This document shows positions 35,520-44,135 of a DNA stretch of 64,000 nt, piece by piece; position 1 is the stretch's first letter; every line of letters begins with the position of its first letter. The stretch is taken from contig JAIBBS010000001.1 of the NCBI GenBank assembly GCA_019694555.1, positions 1-64,000 on the forward strand, read 5' to 3'. The notes below the pieces were generated by a model, which saw only the letters and a program-made list of their open reading frames with translations, ran no database searches and had not been told where the DNA came from. The position numbers and the translations under genes were made by a program. This stretch comes from Nannocystaceae bacterium. GTDB taxonomy: Bacteria; Myxococcota_A; Polyangia; Nannocystales; Nannocystaceae.

Positions 35520-36944
35520 ATGCGCACCGTCGCGATTGCAACCCTGGGCCTCGTCGCCGTCGCGCTGCTGGGTCCCGGCTGCGACAAGCTCACCGGCAAG
35601 AAGGAGGAGCCCGCCGCGGACGCCCCCGCCAAGGCCGAGCCTGCGCCCGAGCCGGCGAAGGCCGAGGCGAAGGCGGAGGCCAAGACCGAGGCGAAGGCCG
35701 AAGCCAAGGTCGACACGCCGGCGCCGCCGAGCATCGCGTGCCCCGACGGTGGCAGTGGCAAGGGCGCCGCGCCGCCGGCCGGCCACGAGCAATGGTGCGA
35801 GATCGTCGTCGACGGCCACAGCCTGCGGCACGGCCGTTGGACGCGATGGTTCGACGCCAGCGGCAAGCCGTGGCAGGAGCAGGAGTATCGCCAGGGCAAG
35901 CGCCACGGCGCCGCGACCAGCTGGTACGAAAACGGCAAGACCGCGGAGTCGGGCGAATACAGCGACGACGAAAAGAGCGGCCACTGGACCCGCTTCCGGG
36001 ACGACGGCAGCAAGACCGAAGAAGGCGACTACCGCGACGGCAAGAAGCAGGGGCGCTGGATCGAGTACTACGCCAACGGCAAGGTCCGCGAGGAGATCGA
36101 GTTCCGCGACGACCTCGAAGAGGGCGCCTACGTGGCGTACCGCGAGGACGGCAGCAAGAGCCTCGAGGGCACGTTCCAGGCCGGCAAGAAGAACGGCACC
36201 TTCGTCAGCTTCGACGCCACCGGCAAGGAGAGCGCGCGCGCGCAGTGGGTCAGCGGCGTCGAGCAGGCGGCTCCGGCCGCGCCGGAGGGCTTCGCGTGCA
36301 TCACCGGCGCGACGCTGGTCGGCGCCGCGCCGCCGGCGGGGGCCGAGGCGTGGTGCGAGAATGCGTCGCACAAGCGCGACGGCTCCTATCGCAAGTGGCA
36401 CGACGCCACCGGCGCCCGCGTGGCGCTGCAGGGCGAGTACGTCGCGGGCAAGAAGCAGGGCCGCTGGGACGAGTTCTACGCCTCGGGCGATCCCAAGGAA
36501 GAGATCGAGTGGCGCGACGACAAGCGCGAGGGCGAGTTCCAGGCGTGGTGGCGCAACGGACAGAAGCGCGTCGAAGGCGAGTACTGGGACAATCACCGCC
36601 AGGGCGTGTGGCGCTGGTGGTACGACGACGGCCAGCGCAAGCTCGAAGGCGAGTACAAGCGCGGCGACAAACAAGGTGAGTGGGAGGCGTTCTTCGCCAA
36701 CGGCGAGCGCGAATCCATCGAGCAGTATCGCGACGACGTCCGCGACGGCAAGGCCGAGTACTGGAACGACAAGGGCAAGCGCCAGGCCGTGGGCCAGTGG
36801 CAGAACGACAAGAAGCAGGGCGCGTGGCGCTTCTTCGACGACGAGGGCCGCCTGACCGACGAGGTCATCTTCAAGGACGACGTCGCGATCGGTCGCCCGC
36901 CCAAGCGGCAGCCGCGGTTCCGCAAGCCCGACACGCAGGACTGA
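35520..36944 (+). CDS. YwqK/MORN-like repeat lipoprotein
   Basis: 474 aa. Lipobox LLGPGC near residue 21, then a Lys/Ala/Glu-rich spacer. Most of the mature protein is a run of about fifteen short repeats of the form W-x-E-Y-Y-x-N-G-K-x-x-E-G-E-Y (KHGAATSWYENGKTAESGEY, GQRKLEGEY, NGERESIEQY), the YwqK/MORN-like unit that folds as a flat beta sheet. Two Cys-containing breaks (SIACPDGGSGKG and FACITGATLVGA) with the same phrase GAAPPAG and EWC divide the repeats into two halves that look duplicated. YwqK homologues occur as toxin antidotes in Bacillus and as envelope proteins in Gram-negatives; here the lipid anchor points to the envelope. Confidence 0.82.
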   Translation: MRTVAIATLGLVAVALLGPGCDKLTGKKEEPAADAPAKAEPAPEPAKAEAKAEAKTEAKAEAKVDTPAPPSIACPDGGSGKGAAPPAGHEQWCEIVVDGHSLRHGRWTRWFDASGKPWQEQEYRQGKRHGAATSWYENGKTAESGEYSDDEKSGHWTRFRDDGSKTEEGDYRDGKKQGRWIEYYANGKVREEIEFRDDLEEGAYVAYREDGSKSLEGTFQAGKKNGTFVSFDATGKESARAQWVSGVEQAAPAAPEGFACITGATLVGAAPPAGAEAWCENASHKRDGSYRKWHDATGARVALQGEYVAGKKQGRWDEFYASGDPKEEIEWRDDKREGEFQAWWRNGQKRVEGEYWDNHRQGVWRWWYDDGQRKLEGEYKRGDKQGEWEAFFANGERESIEQYRDDVRDGKAEYWNDKGKRQAVGQWQNDKKQGAWRFFDDEGRLTDEVIFKDDVAIGRPPKRQPRFRKPDTQD

Positions 36945-36946
36945 GC

Positions 36947-36970
36947 GCCTGTCCGCGGATGCTGACAGGC
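36947..36970. terminator. Hairpin between convergent genes
   Basis: GCCTGTC (36947-36953) pairs with GACAGGC (36964-36970) across a 10-nt loop, filling most of the 36-bp gap between two stop codons. Confidence 0.45.
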
Positions 36971-36980
36971 TCTCGTCGCG

Positions 36981-39392
36981 TCACGGCGGCGGCGCGAAGA
37001 CCCGCGGCGCCAGCTCGACGTCGAATGCGACCTCGCGCAGGGTCGAGACCACCGTGCCCTGCAGCGACGTGACCGTCGTGCGGTGCGGCAGCGCGACGCC
37101 GCCGTGCACGCGCCAGTCGTCGTAGTCGCGGGTCTCCTGCAGCCGCTGCCCCGGCGTGTCGGTGGGCAGGTCGAGCTCGCGGCGGCGCAGACGAAAGCTC
37201 TTGGCGTCGTAGCTGTCGAGCACGACCGCGCCCCAGTCGGTCACGAATCGCACGACCACGACCGGTCGGTCGTCGATCACGTCGCTGCGCCACACCGTCG
37301 CGGTGGTGCCATCGGGAACGCGCGCGGCGAAGCCGTCGAACGCGGCGTCGAGCGCGATGGCATCGGCCTCGCGCGGGCCCAGCGGCGCGGTTGGATCGAG
37401 CGAGGTCGACTGCCACGGCCGCTGATCGACGCCGACGCGGAGCCTGGCGATCTCGCGACCGAACGCCAGCACCTGCACGTCGTCGAGCCACTGCTGCGGT
37501 GCGGCGCGCAGGGTCACGGCGCGGCCGCGCAGACCTTGGTGCACGAAGTGCAGCTCGCTGACGGTGCGGAGGTTGCGGTGCCGCGCCAACGCGGCGCTGC
37601 CGTGGGCGCGGGCGCGCGCGGCCAGCAGCGTGGCGAGCGGCAGCTCCGGCGGCGCGGTCGTGCCGGTCGATCGCAGCTGCACGTCGCCGGAGGGTTGGTG
37701 CAGCACGATCGCGGTGACGCGCCCGCGACGGTCGCGGATCGGCTCGACCCAGAAGCTCTCGGGCGCGCCGACCAGCGCCAGGTGATCGGTCGATTGCTCG
37801 CTCAGCGGCACCGGCGGTTGGCCCGGAGCACGCAGCACCAGCGCGCCCTCGCTGGCGGCCAGCTCCACGTGCAGCTCGCCGCCGCTCGCCGCGTAGCGGC
37901 CCAGCAGTGCGCGCAGCGACGCCGGTGGCGACGCGGTCGCGGCGTCGCGCAGGGTCGCGGCGTCGAGGTAGCCCAGGCGCATGTTGCCGAAGGGTTGCTC
38001 GAGCAGCAGCTCGCGCACGCCGGCCTCGGTCTCGGCGAAGCCGGCGAAGAAGCCCTCCGGTGCCGGTGCGCCCAGGCGGTAGCGCCGGCCCTCGATGGGC
38101 TCGAGCGGATAACGCGGCTGCCCCGGCACCTCCAGCGCGATGCCGTCGCCGACCGCGACGACCTCGACCTTGAAGCCACCGAGCAGGCCGTAGGTGCCGG
38201 CCTCGGCGAGCGGCGGCACGCTGGGTTCGTGCTGCGCGCGCTCGGGCTCGAGCAACGCCAGCACCTCGTGGCTGACGAAGCCGTGGATGTCGCCGTGATC
38301 GACGTTGGCCAACAACGCGAAGCCCAGGCCGCGCTCGGGCACGAACGTCACCAGCGCGGAGAAGCCATCGATGCCACCGGTGTGCGTGAGCATGGCGTGG
38401 CCCTTGTGCGCGGTGCGGACCCAGCCCAGCGCGTAGTCGAGGCCCGGCCCCGAGGGAAACTGCGGCGCGATCATGGTCGCGAACGACTCGGGCGACAGCA
38501 GCGTGCGCGTGTGCCAGCGGCCCTGCGCGAGCAGCAGCTGCAGCCAGTGCCCCAGCATCGCGGCGGAGGCGTTGAGGCCACCCGCGGGCGCGACCGCATC
38601 GAGCACCCGCATCGGCACCTCGCGCACGCGCCCGTCGCCATCTCTGTGGTGGCCGTGCGCGGCGTCGGCGATCGCCTGCATCGTCGCGACCCGCAGCGTC
38701 GCGCCGTCCATGCCCAGCGGCTGCAGGATGCGCTCGCGCAGCAACGCGTCGTAGCTGCCGCCCAGCGCCTTCGCGGCGCACTCGCCCGCGGCGACGTAGG
38801 CGAGGTTCTGGTAGTGGAACGCCTGACGAACCTCCGCGACCGGTTCGATCTCGCCCAGCAGCGCGACCAGCTCGTCGCGGCTGAGCGCGCCGGTGGCCCA
38901 CGCGAGATCGGCGGTCGGCAGACCGGTGCTGTGCGTGAGCAGATCGCGGACGGTGACCTGCGCGTCGTTGGACGCACGCGCGAGCTTGAAGCCCGGCAGA
39001 CATCGACGCGGGTGATCGTCGAGTGCGAGCTTGCCCGCCTCGACCGCCATCATCACCAGCATCGCGGTGAAGGCCTTGGTCGTCGAGCCGATCGCGAACA
39101 TGGTGTCGGCGCCCACGGGTTCGTCGCGCGCGGCCACGCGGGTGCCGTAGCCGCGGCTGTGCACGATCTCGCCGTCGCGCACGATCACCAGCGCCAGTCC
39201 CGGGATCCCCAGCCGCGTGCGCTCGGCGTCGATGCGGCGATCGAGTGCGGTGAGCCGCCGTGCCATCGCCTGCGACTGCGGGTCGGGCTCGGCCGGTGCC
39301 GTGCTCGGCGTGGGCGCGGTCGGTCGCGTCGCGGACGGCGGGGCCAGGGTGCACGAGCACAGGAGCGCGATCGCGGCGAGGCGGGGCAGCAC
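36981..39392 (-). CDS. Serine hydrolase (class C beta-lactamase/PBP family) lipoprotein with long C-terminal extension
   Basis: 803 aa from a GTG (VLPRLAAIALL) with a TATGCT box only 6 nt upstream; the frame runs further 5' but that part does not look like a signal peptide. Lipobox LLCSC. The first 400 residues are a beta-lactamase/D-Ala-D-Ala-carboxypeptidase domain with S103-T-T-K106 (the SxxK motif), a YxN-type motif (FHYQNLAYVAAG) and HTGG (LTHTGGIDGFSALV). The C-terminal 350 residues form a further domain, with strands such as GLLGGFKVEVVAVGDGIALE and VWRSDVIDDRPVVVVRF, that I do not recognise. Likely a periplasmic amide or ester hydrolase; antibiotic resistance cannot be inferred. Confidence 0.88.
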   Translation of the reverse strand: MLPRLAAIALLCSCTLAPPSATRPTAPTPSTAPAEPDPQSQAMARRLTALDRRIDAERTRLGIPGLALVIVRDGEIVHSRGYGTRVAARDEPVGADTMFAIGSTTKAFTAMLVMMAVEAGKLALDDHPRRCLPGFKLARASNDAQVTVRDLLTHSTGLPTADLAWATGALSRDELVALLGEIEPVAEVRQAFHYQNLAYVAAGECAAKALGGSYDALLRERILQPLGMDGATLRVATMQAIADAAHGHHRDGDGRVREVPMRVLDAVAPAGGLNASAAMLGHWLQLLLAQGRWHTRTLLSPESFATMIAPQFPSGPGLDYALGWVRTAHKGHAMLTHTGGIDGFSALVTFVPERGLGFALLANVDHGDIHGFVSHEVLALLEPERAQHEPSVPPLAEAGTYGLLGGFKVEVVAVGDGIALEVPGQPRYPLEPIEGRRYRLGAPAPEGFFAGFAETEAGVRELLLEQPFGNMRLGYLDAATLRDAATASPPASLRALLGRYAASGGELHVELAASEGALVLRAPGQPPVPLSEQSTDHLALVGAPESFWVEPIRDRRGRVTAIVLHQPSGDVQLRSTGTTAPPELPLATLLAARARAHGSAALARHRNLRTVSELHFVHQGLRGRAVTLRAAPQQWLDDVQVLAFGREIARLRVGVDQRPWQSTSLDPTAPLGPREADAIALDAAFDGFAARVPDGTTATVWRSDVIDDRPVVVVRFVTDWGAVVLDSYDAKSFRLRRRELDLPTDTPGQRLQETRDYDDWRVHGGVALPHRTTVTSLQGTVVSTLREVAFDVELAPRVFAPPP

Positions 39393-39398
39393 CGCGGG

Positions 39399-39404
39399 AG
39401 CATA
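39399..39404 (-). promoter_or_regulatory. -10-like box TATGCT before serine hydrolase gene
   Basis: TATGCT ends 6 nt before the GTG start. It argues for the short protein start and for leaderless transcription. Confidence 0.4.
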
Positions 39405-39504
39405 GGCGCGCCGACCGGCTAGCGAACTAGCCGGCAACCGCCGCCGCGCCCCCACGCGATCCCGGCCGGCCTACCCGTGGAAGTCCCCGGAATTCCAAGC
39501 GAGT

Positions 39505-39522
39505 CTACATGTCCTACATGTG
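39505..39522. repeat. Tandem 9-bp repeat CTACATGTS
   Basis: CTACATGTC and CTACATGTG lie head to tail in the 174-bp divergent intergenic region, 45 bp upstream of the next ATG. Each contains the palindrome ACATGT. It could be an operator. Confidence 0.45.
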
Positions 39523-39566
39523 GCACTGCGCGTGGAAGAGGGCCGCCCGAGGTCGAGGTCCAACCC

Positions 39567-41204
39567 ATGAAGCGCAGCACCCTGTTCGCATCCGCCCTGC
39601 TCTCGCTGACCGCCTGCGTCGACGCCGAGGACGGCGCGACCCTGGAGCTGCAGGCCGGCGACTACCAAAAGGGTGGGATCTCCGGCAAGGCCGACGCCAG
39701 CGTCGAGGCCATCATCGTCGACTTCGAGTTCGACGGCACGCTGCTGGCCGACTCGTCGTTCGGCGCGAGCAACACCATCGAGAGCCAGCTCTTCTACTTG
39801 ATCGGTCACCTCAACGGCGACAACTCGCTCGCGCGCCTCGACCAGCTCGAGCTGACCAACGTCCGCACCCGCACCGAGGGTGACATGGTCCGCATCGACT
39901 ACCACGCGCGCATCCCGGTCGCGTGGGGCCACAAGACCTCCGTGCCGCAGCACTACGACCTCGTGCTGCCGCGCGACGCGAGCTTCTCGGGCTTCGAGTC
40001 GTTCACGCAGAAGTACTCGCACAGCTGCGTCGACTTCGGCGCGCACGAGGTCGAGTCGGGCAACATGTGGTACTACTACCGCCCCGAGCGCAGCGGTTGC
40101 AGCCTCGCGGACGCGGACGTCGTGCACACGACCGCGACGGTGAGCGTCAGCTCCGTCAACACCAGCGGCAAGTACCCCGAGTACGACAAGGTCTGGGAAG
40201 ACGACCTGCTGCAGGTGGTCGCGGTGTTCGGCAAGTACGAGGACGGCGCGACCAGCAACAGCGACGCCGGCATCTCGGCGTTCAACAAGTTCAACCGCGC
40301 GGTCAAGGCCGAGCTCGGCGCCGGCGCGACCTCGATGCCGGCCAACGTGCCCAGCAGCCCCGGCGTGGCCATGCCCGACGTCACCTGGACCACGACCATG
40401 GCCGACGGCCGCCGCGTGCAGATCACGGCGCTGCTGGTCGACAACGTGCGCCAGGCCGGTGCCAGCTTCGACGCGCGCTACGGCGAGCTGTCGACCCGCG
40501 CGGACTTCATCGTCTACAACGGCCACGCCGGCCTGGGCGCGAACATCCGCGCGCTGGCGCGCAAGGGCCACTGGACCGCGGGCCAGTACGCGATCGTGTT
40601 CATGAACGGTTGCGACACCTATGCCTACGTCGACTCGGCGCTGTTCGATGCCCACGCGGACATCAACGCCGACGATCCCAACGGCACCAAGTACCTCGAC
40701 ATGATGACCAACGGCATGCCGTCGTTCTTCGCCGAGATGTCCAACGGCACCATGGCGATCGTCCGCGGCCTGCTGCGCCGCGACGACCCGCAGACGTTCG
40801 AGCAGATCATGGCCGGCATCGACAGCGACGAGGTCGTGCTGGTCTCGGGCGAGCAGGACAACAGCTTCGTGCCCGGCGGCGGCAACGGCGGCGGTGACGA
40901 CATCGTCAGCGACTGGCAGGGCCTCGAGCAGTCCGGCACGCTGGCGCGCAACAAGGAGGTCCGCTTCGCGACCCCGCGCCTGGCGACCGGCCGCTACGTG
41001 TTCGAGATGAGCGGCAGCGGCGACGCCGACCTCTACGTCCGCACCGGCTCGGAGCCCACGCAGCAGAGCTTCGAGTGCCGGCCGTTCAAGTCCGGCAGCA
41101 ACGAGAGCTGCGTCGTCGACCTGACGACCCCGGCGGTCATCCACGTGATGGTGCGCGGCTTCGCGTCGAACTCGCAGTTCGACCTCATCGGCACCCGCGA
41201 GTAG
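39567..41204 (+). CDS. Lipoprotein with clan-CD-peptidase-like His/Cys pair and C-terminal PPC domain
   Basis: 545 aa from an ATG preceded by GAGGT. Lipobox LSLTAC near residue 18. The central part contains DFIVYNGHAGLG and, 29 residues later, IVFMNGCDTYAY: H320 and C349 each sit after a predicted strand and before a turn, as the catalytic His and Cys of caspase-fold (clan CD) enzymes do; gingipains (C25) have a similar 33-residue separation. The C-terminal 95 residues (TLARNKEVRFATPRLATGRY, GSGDADLYVRTGSEPT, VHVMVRG-type end) form a bacterial pre-peptidase C-terminal domain, commonly found on secreted proteases. Other cysteines are few. Whether it is an active peptidase needs testing; the match is structural by eye. 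Confidence 0.6.
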   Translation: MKRSTLFASALLSLTACVDAEDGATLELQAGDYQKGGISGKADASVEAIIVDFEFDGTLLADSSFGASNTIESQLFYLIGHLNGDNSLARLDQLELTNVRTRTEGDMVRIDYHARIPVAWGHKTSVPQHYDLVLPRDASFSGFESFTQKYSHSCVDFGAHEVESGNMWYYYRPERSGCSLADADVVHTTATVSVSSVNTSGKYPEYDKVWEDDLLQVVAVFGKYEDGATSNSDAGISAFNKFNRAVKAELGAGATSMPANVPSSPGVAMPDVTWTTTMADGRRVQITALLVDNVRQAGASFDARYGELSTRADFIVYNGHAGLGANIRALARKGHWTAGQYAIVFMNGCDTYAYVDSALFDAHADINADDPNGTKYLDMMTNGMPSFFAEMSNGTMAIVRGLLRRDDPQTFEQIMAGIDSDEVVLVSGEQDNSFVPGGGNGGGDDIVSDWQGLEQSGTLARNKEVRFATPRLATGRYVFEMSGSGDADLYVRTGSEPTQQSFECRPFKSGSNESCVVDLTTPAVIHVMVRGFASNSQFDLIGTRE

Positions 41205-41228
41205 TCGACCCCGGCCAGTGCGCCGGGT

Positions 41229-41948
41229 TCACGGCGCCGTCGCCCCTGCGGGGGAGGCGGCGCCGTCGTCGTTGGTTCGGGCGCGCAGTTCGAGCACCAC
41301 GTCCACGCCGCCGCGGACCTCGAAGCGCACGTCGAGCGCGCCCAGGGCCATGCCGTAGGCGTGTGGGTCGTCGTCGTCGCCGCGGCGGTGGCTCGGTCGC
41401 GGGTCGAGCTGCAGCAGCGCGACGAGCTCGGCGCGCAACGCTGCCGGCTCCGGCGTCGCCGCGAGCGCGGCGGCGGCCGCCGCTGCGAACTCGACCGCGC
41501 GCGGTGGCTCGGGCGGCGGCAGCCAACCGACCGCGCTGTCGTCGATGCGGTCGACCTCGGCGACGTAGGGCTTGACGTCGAGCACCGGCGTGCCGTCGAG
41601 CAGATCGACGCCCTCGACCGTGAGCGTGTGCCCGTCGACGCCCAGCAGGCGCACGACCGAAAGGCCCAGCGGGTTGGGCCGCTGCGGCGAGCGCGTCGCG
41701 AGCACGCCCATGCGCGCGTTGCCGCCCAGCCGCGGCGGACGCACGGTCGGATGCGTCTGCGCCGGGTCGGCGCGGTGGAACACGAACAGCAGCCACACGT
41801 GCGTGACCGACTCGAGCCCGCGCAGAGCCTCGAGCGCGATCACGCGGGGGTCGAGCTCGACGCGGGCGCGCACCGGCGCGAGCCCGGGCTGCCGCGGCAC
41901 GCCGAAGGCCTCGACGAAGGGCGAGCGCACCACGCCGATCGCGGACAT
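41229..41948 (-). CDS. trmO: tRNA (N6-threonylcarbamoyladenosine(37)-N6)-methyltransferase
   Basis: 239 aa, close to the 235 aa of the E. coli enzyme. It transfers a methyl group from SAM to t6A at position 37 of Thr-decoding tRNAs. Family blocks: IGVVRSPFVEAFGVPRQPGL at the N-terminus, VTHVWLLFVFH, RMGVLATRSPQRPNPLGLSV and DLLDGTPVLDVKPYV. The ATG at 41946-41948 gives the standard N-terminus. A GTG at 42000-42002 in the same frame overlaps the upstream stop (GTGA) and would add 18 residues; that extension is encoded by a terminator-like hairpin and is unlikely to be the normal product. Confidence 0.93.
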   Translation of the reverse strand: MSAIGVVRSPFVEAFGVPRQPGLAPVRARVELDPRVIALEALRGLESVTHVWLLFVFHRADPAQTHPTVRPPRLGGNARMGVLATRSPQRPNPLGLSVVRLLGVDGHTLTVEGVDLLDGTPVLDVKPYVAEVDRIDDSAVGWLPPPEPPRAVEFAAAAAAALAATPEPAALRAELVALLQLDPRPSHRRGDDDDPHAYGMALGALDVRFEVRGGVDVVLELRARTNDDGAASPAGATAP

Positions 41949-41949
41949 G

Positions 41950-41974
41950 AAAAACCCCGCGGGGGGCGCGGGGT
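41950..41974 (-). terminator. Intrinsic terminator between VWA lipoprotein gene and trmO
   Basis: On the minus strand ACCCCGCG, a 5-nt C loop and CGCGGGGT form a perfect 8-bp stem (41974-41954) followed by a run of T. It ends one base before the trmO ATG. This is the only textbook intrinsic terminator I see in the window. Confidence 0.75.
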
Positions 41975-41998
41975 CTTGGGGCTCGCGATCGCGGCGGC

Positions 41999-43237
41999 TC
42001 ACTCGGGGCAGTTGTAGTCCACCTGCACCGTGCCGCCACCTTGGAGCTGCTCACAGGCCGCGCCGCACAGCTGCAGCGCGTTGAACGGGCCCACCGCGCT
42101 GGTGTAGGCCCAGCCGTCGCCGCTCTTGCAGTCGTCGACCTGCGCCCAGCTGTCGCCGTCGACCGCGACGCCGACGAGGTCGGGGTACTGCGGCTCGTCG
42201 GGCAGGCTGACGGTGCACTCGATCTTGTTGGCCACGGCCTCGAGCGCCGCGGTCAGCTCGATTTCGTTGAAGTTGTTGTAGAAGTTGTCGGCGCCCTGGG
42301 CCGGGACGCCGCCCGCGTCGGACACGGTCGTGAGCGCCTCGTAGGGGTTCACGGCGGGCTTGGTGCCGAGCTCGTCGAGGATGTTGATGCCCACGACGTA
42401 GGTCGGGATCGCGTGGTCCTCGAACGCCGACGCGACGGTCGCGGGCACGGCCTCGTCGTAGACGAACAGCGTGTCTTCGGGCGCCTCGTCGGGGCTGCAA
42501 TTCGCGGCGCCGTCGGTGATGAGCAAGATGGCGCGCGGCGCATCGCCGTCGATCGCGGTCAGGTGGGCGAGCGCGCTCTGCAGGCCCGCGGTCGTGGGCG
42601 TGCCGCCGGAGATCGAGAAGTCGCCCGCCGGCGGCATGGCCGCGAGGATGGCCGGGCCGGTGCCGGCACCGACCGCCACCTCGGGATCGGGGTTGACCAG
42701 GCACGAGAACACGTTGGTGGGCTCGTCGAGGTACGCGTCGGCCGACGGGAACAGCTGCGCGCCGAAGTGGATGCGATCGCCGAAGTCGGCGGTCAGCGCC
42801 TCGACCACGTTGTAGAGGCTGTTCCAGCGCGAGATCTCGGGCGTGTTGGGGTCGTTGTCGTGATCCCAGACGTTCGACATGCTGCGCGACTTGTCGAGCA
42901 CCAGCATGACGTTGGGCGGTGAAGGCTCGAGCATGAACTGGTGGCCGGCCTGCTCGCAGCTCGGGCCGCCCGACGACGATTCCTCGGCGCCGCCCGACGA
43001 CGACGAGCCCGCGGTCATGCTGTCGCTCTCACCGGTGCTGCTGCTCGAGCTGTCGGCGCCGTCGGTCACCGACGCGGTCGCGTCCGTGTCGCTCGCCGAC
43101 GCGCCCGAGGTCTCGGCCGAGCCGATCGAGGCCGACTGCGAGGCGCCCTGGGCCTCGGGTGCGTCGCCGCAGCCCACGGCGACCAGCGTCGCGCCCAGGA
43201 CCCAGCCCGCGTTCAGGTGCTTCGAATACCGTTGCAT
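41999..43237 (-). CDS. VWA-domain lipoprotein
   Basis: 412 aa from the ATG at 43235-43237, with a GGGGGTGG stretch upstream. Lipobox LVAVGC near residue 24, then a Ser/Ala/Thr/Asp linker of about 70 residues. The VWA domain has a canonical MIDAS (VMLVLDKSRSMSNVW), DGAANCSPDEA and VVGINILDELG. C-terminal Cys pairs (IECTVSLPDEPQ, VDDCKSGDG, CGAACEQL) suggest disulfides. It is likely surface exposed and binds a ligand through a metal ion, like the protein encoded at 13635-14705. It lies just upstream of trmO on the same strand, separated from it by an intrinsic terminator. Confidence 0.87.
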   Translation of the reverse strand: MQRYSKHLNAGWVLGATLVAVGCGDAPEAQGASQSASIGSAETSGASASDTDATASVTDGADSSSSSTGESDSMTAGSSSSGGAEESSSGGPSCEQAGHQFMLEPSPPNVMLVLDKSRSMSNVWDHDNDPNTPEISRWNSLYNVVEALTADFGDRIHFGAQLFPSADAYLDEPTNVFSCLVNPDPEVAVGAGTGPAILAAMPPAGDFSISGGTPTTAGLQSALAHLTAIDGDAPRAILLITDGAANCSPDEAPEDTLFVYDEAVPATVASAFEDHAIPTYVVGINILDELGTKPAVNPYEALTTVSDAGGVPAQGADNFYNNFNEIELTAALEAVANKIECTVSLPDEPQYPDLVGVAVDGDSWAQVDDCKSGDGWAYTSAVGPFNALQLCGAACEQLQGGGTVQVDYNCPE

Positions 43238-43376
43238 ACATCCACCCCCTTGGACGCCCATGGTCATACTCGACCCTGCAGGGCGCCGAAAGGCCACCCA
43301 ACCGCCCGAAATCCTTCGAGTCAGGCGAATTGCGGAGGGCGCAACGCACGGCGCGCGATGCGCGGCGGCGGCGCGC

Positions 43377-44096
43377 TCAGCGGAACCAGCGGTCCACGAG
43401 CTCGGCGGAGACGGAGCTGGCCCAGGCCAGATCGACCAGCCGCGCGCGGGCCTCGGTCGGGCGCGGCAGCTTCGCGATCGCGACGACCGAACGCTGCAGC
43501 GCGGCGGCCCGGCGCGCGCGCGGCAGGCTCGACAGCGGTGCCGCGGCCTCGTCGCGCGTGCACGGCAGCATCGCGCGACCGACCAGCCGCTCGCGCAGCG
43601 CCTGCTCGCACGGCGTGGCCCACAGCGCGTCGTGGGCCGGTCCACGCGTGGCCTCGGCCGCCGGCGCACCGCCGCCGAGCACCCACGCGAGCACGCTCGC
43701 GACCGCGGTGGCGAACTCCTCTTCGGTGCGCGTCCAGGCCTCGCGCCAGTAGTCGAGCTGCATCGGCTCCACGCCCATGCGCGCCGCCAGCCGCTCCAGC
43801 ATCGCGCCCTCCTCGGGCGTGCGCTGGCCATCGACCACCGCCATCACCCACGCGTTCTCGAGCAGATCGCGGTGCTGCTCGGTCGGCGGCGGTGGCAGCA
43901 GCGTCATCAACTCCTCGAGGCGCTTGGGGTCCGCGATCGCGGCCATCCACGCGCCGTACTCCTCGCCCTCGAGATCGTCGGTGGCTTCGAGCACGGCCAT
44001 CAGTCGCTCGCACTCGCTGCCGTCGAGGACACCGTCGGCGTGGGCCACGAGCCCGCTGCACACGAGCGTCCATTGCTTGTGGGGATCGAGCGGCAC
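43377..44096 (-). CDS. TerB-like domain protein
   Basis: 239 aa from a GTG (VPLDPHKQW). A TATCAT box (5 of 6 bases of the -10 consensus) ends 7 nt before the GTG, supporting this start. Residues 5-120 form a TerB/DUF533-like helical bundle: SGLVAHADGVLDGSECERLM and VMAVVDGQRTPEEGAMLERL, each with the D-G-x-x-x-x-x-E pattern of the TerB fold, which coordinates metal. The rest is helical and unassigned. TerB proteins belong to tellurite-resistance and stress modules, but no other ter gene is near. It is divergent from the DUF72 gene. Confidence 0.65.
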   Translation of the reverse strand: MPLDPHKQWTLVCSGLVAHADGVLDGSECERLMAVLEATDDLEGEEYGAWMAAIADPKRLEELMTLLPPPPTEQHRDLLENAWVMAVVDGQRTPEEGAMLERLAARMGVEPMQLDYWREAWTRTEEEFATAVASVLAWVLGGGAPAAEATRGPAHDALWATPCEQALRERLVGRAMLPCTRDEAAAPLSSLPRARRAAALQRSVVAIAKLPRPTEARARLVDLAWASSVSAELVDRWFR

Positions 44097-44103
44097 GGCT
44101 GCG

Positions 44104-44109
44104 ATGATA
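44104..44109 (-). promoter_or_regulatory. -10-like box TATCAT before TerB-like gene
   Basis: TATCAT matches the -10 consensus at 5 of 6 bases and ends 7 nt before the GTG start. It is the best single example of the leaderless-type arrangement in the window. Confidence 0.5.
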
Positions 44110-44135
44110 GCGTAAGCTGTCGCGCGACCGCGACG

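Noticed and set aside
32739-36674. A 1311-codon open frame on the minus strand
   Set aside because: Only the part from 34466 down is the FadL-family gene; the rest is antisense to the lipoprotein and YwqK-like genes.
39521-39536. Sigma-54 promoter TGGCAC-N5-TGGA-like sequence
   Set aside because: The -24 GG is present but the -12 GC is replaced by GG at the correct spacing, and no enhancer-binding activator is nearby.
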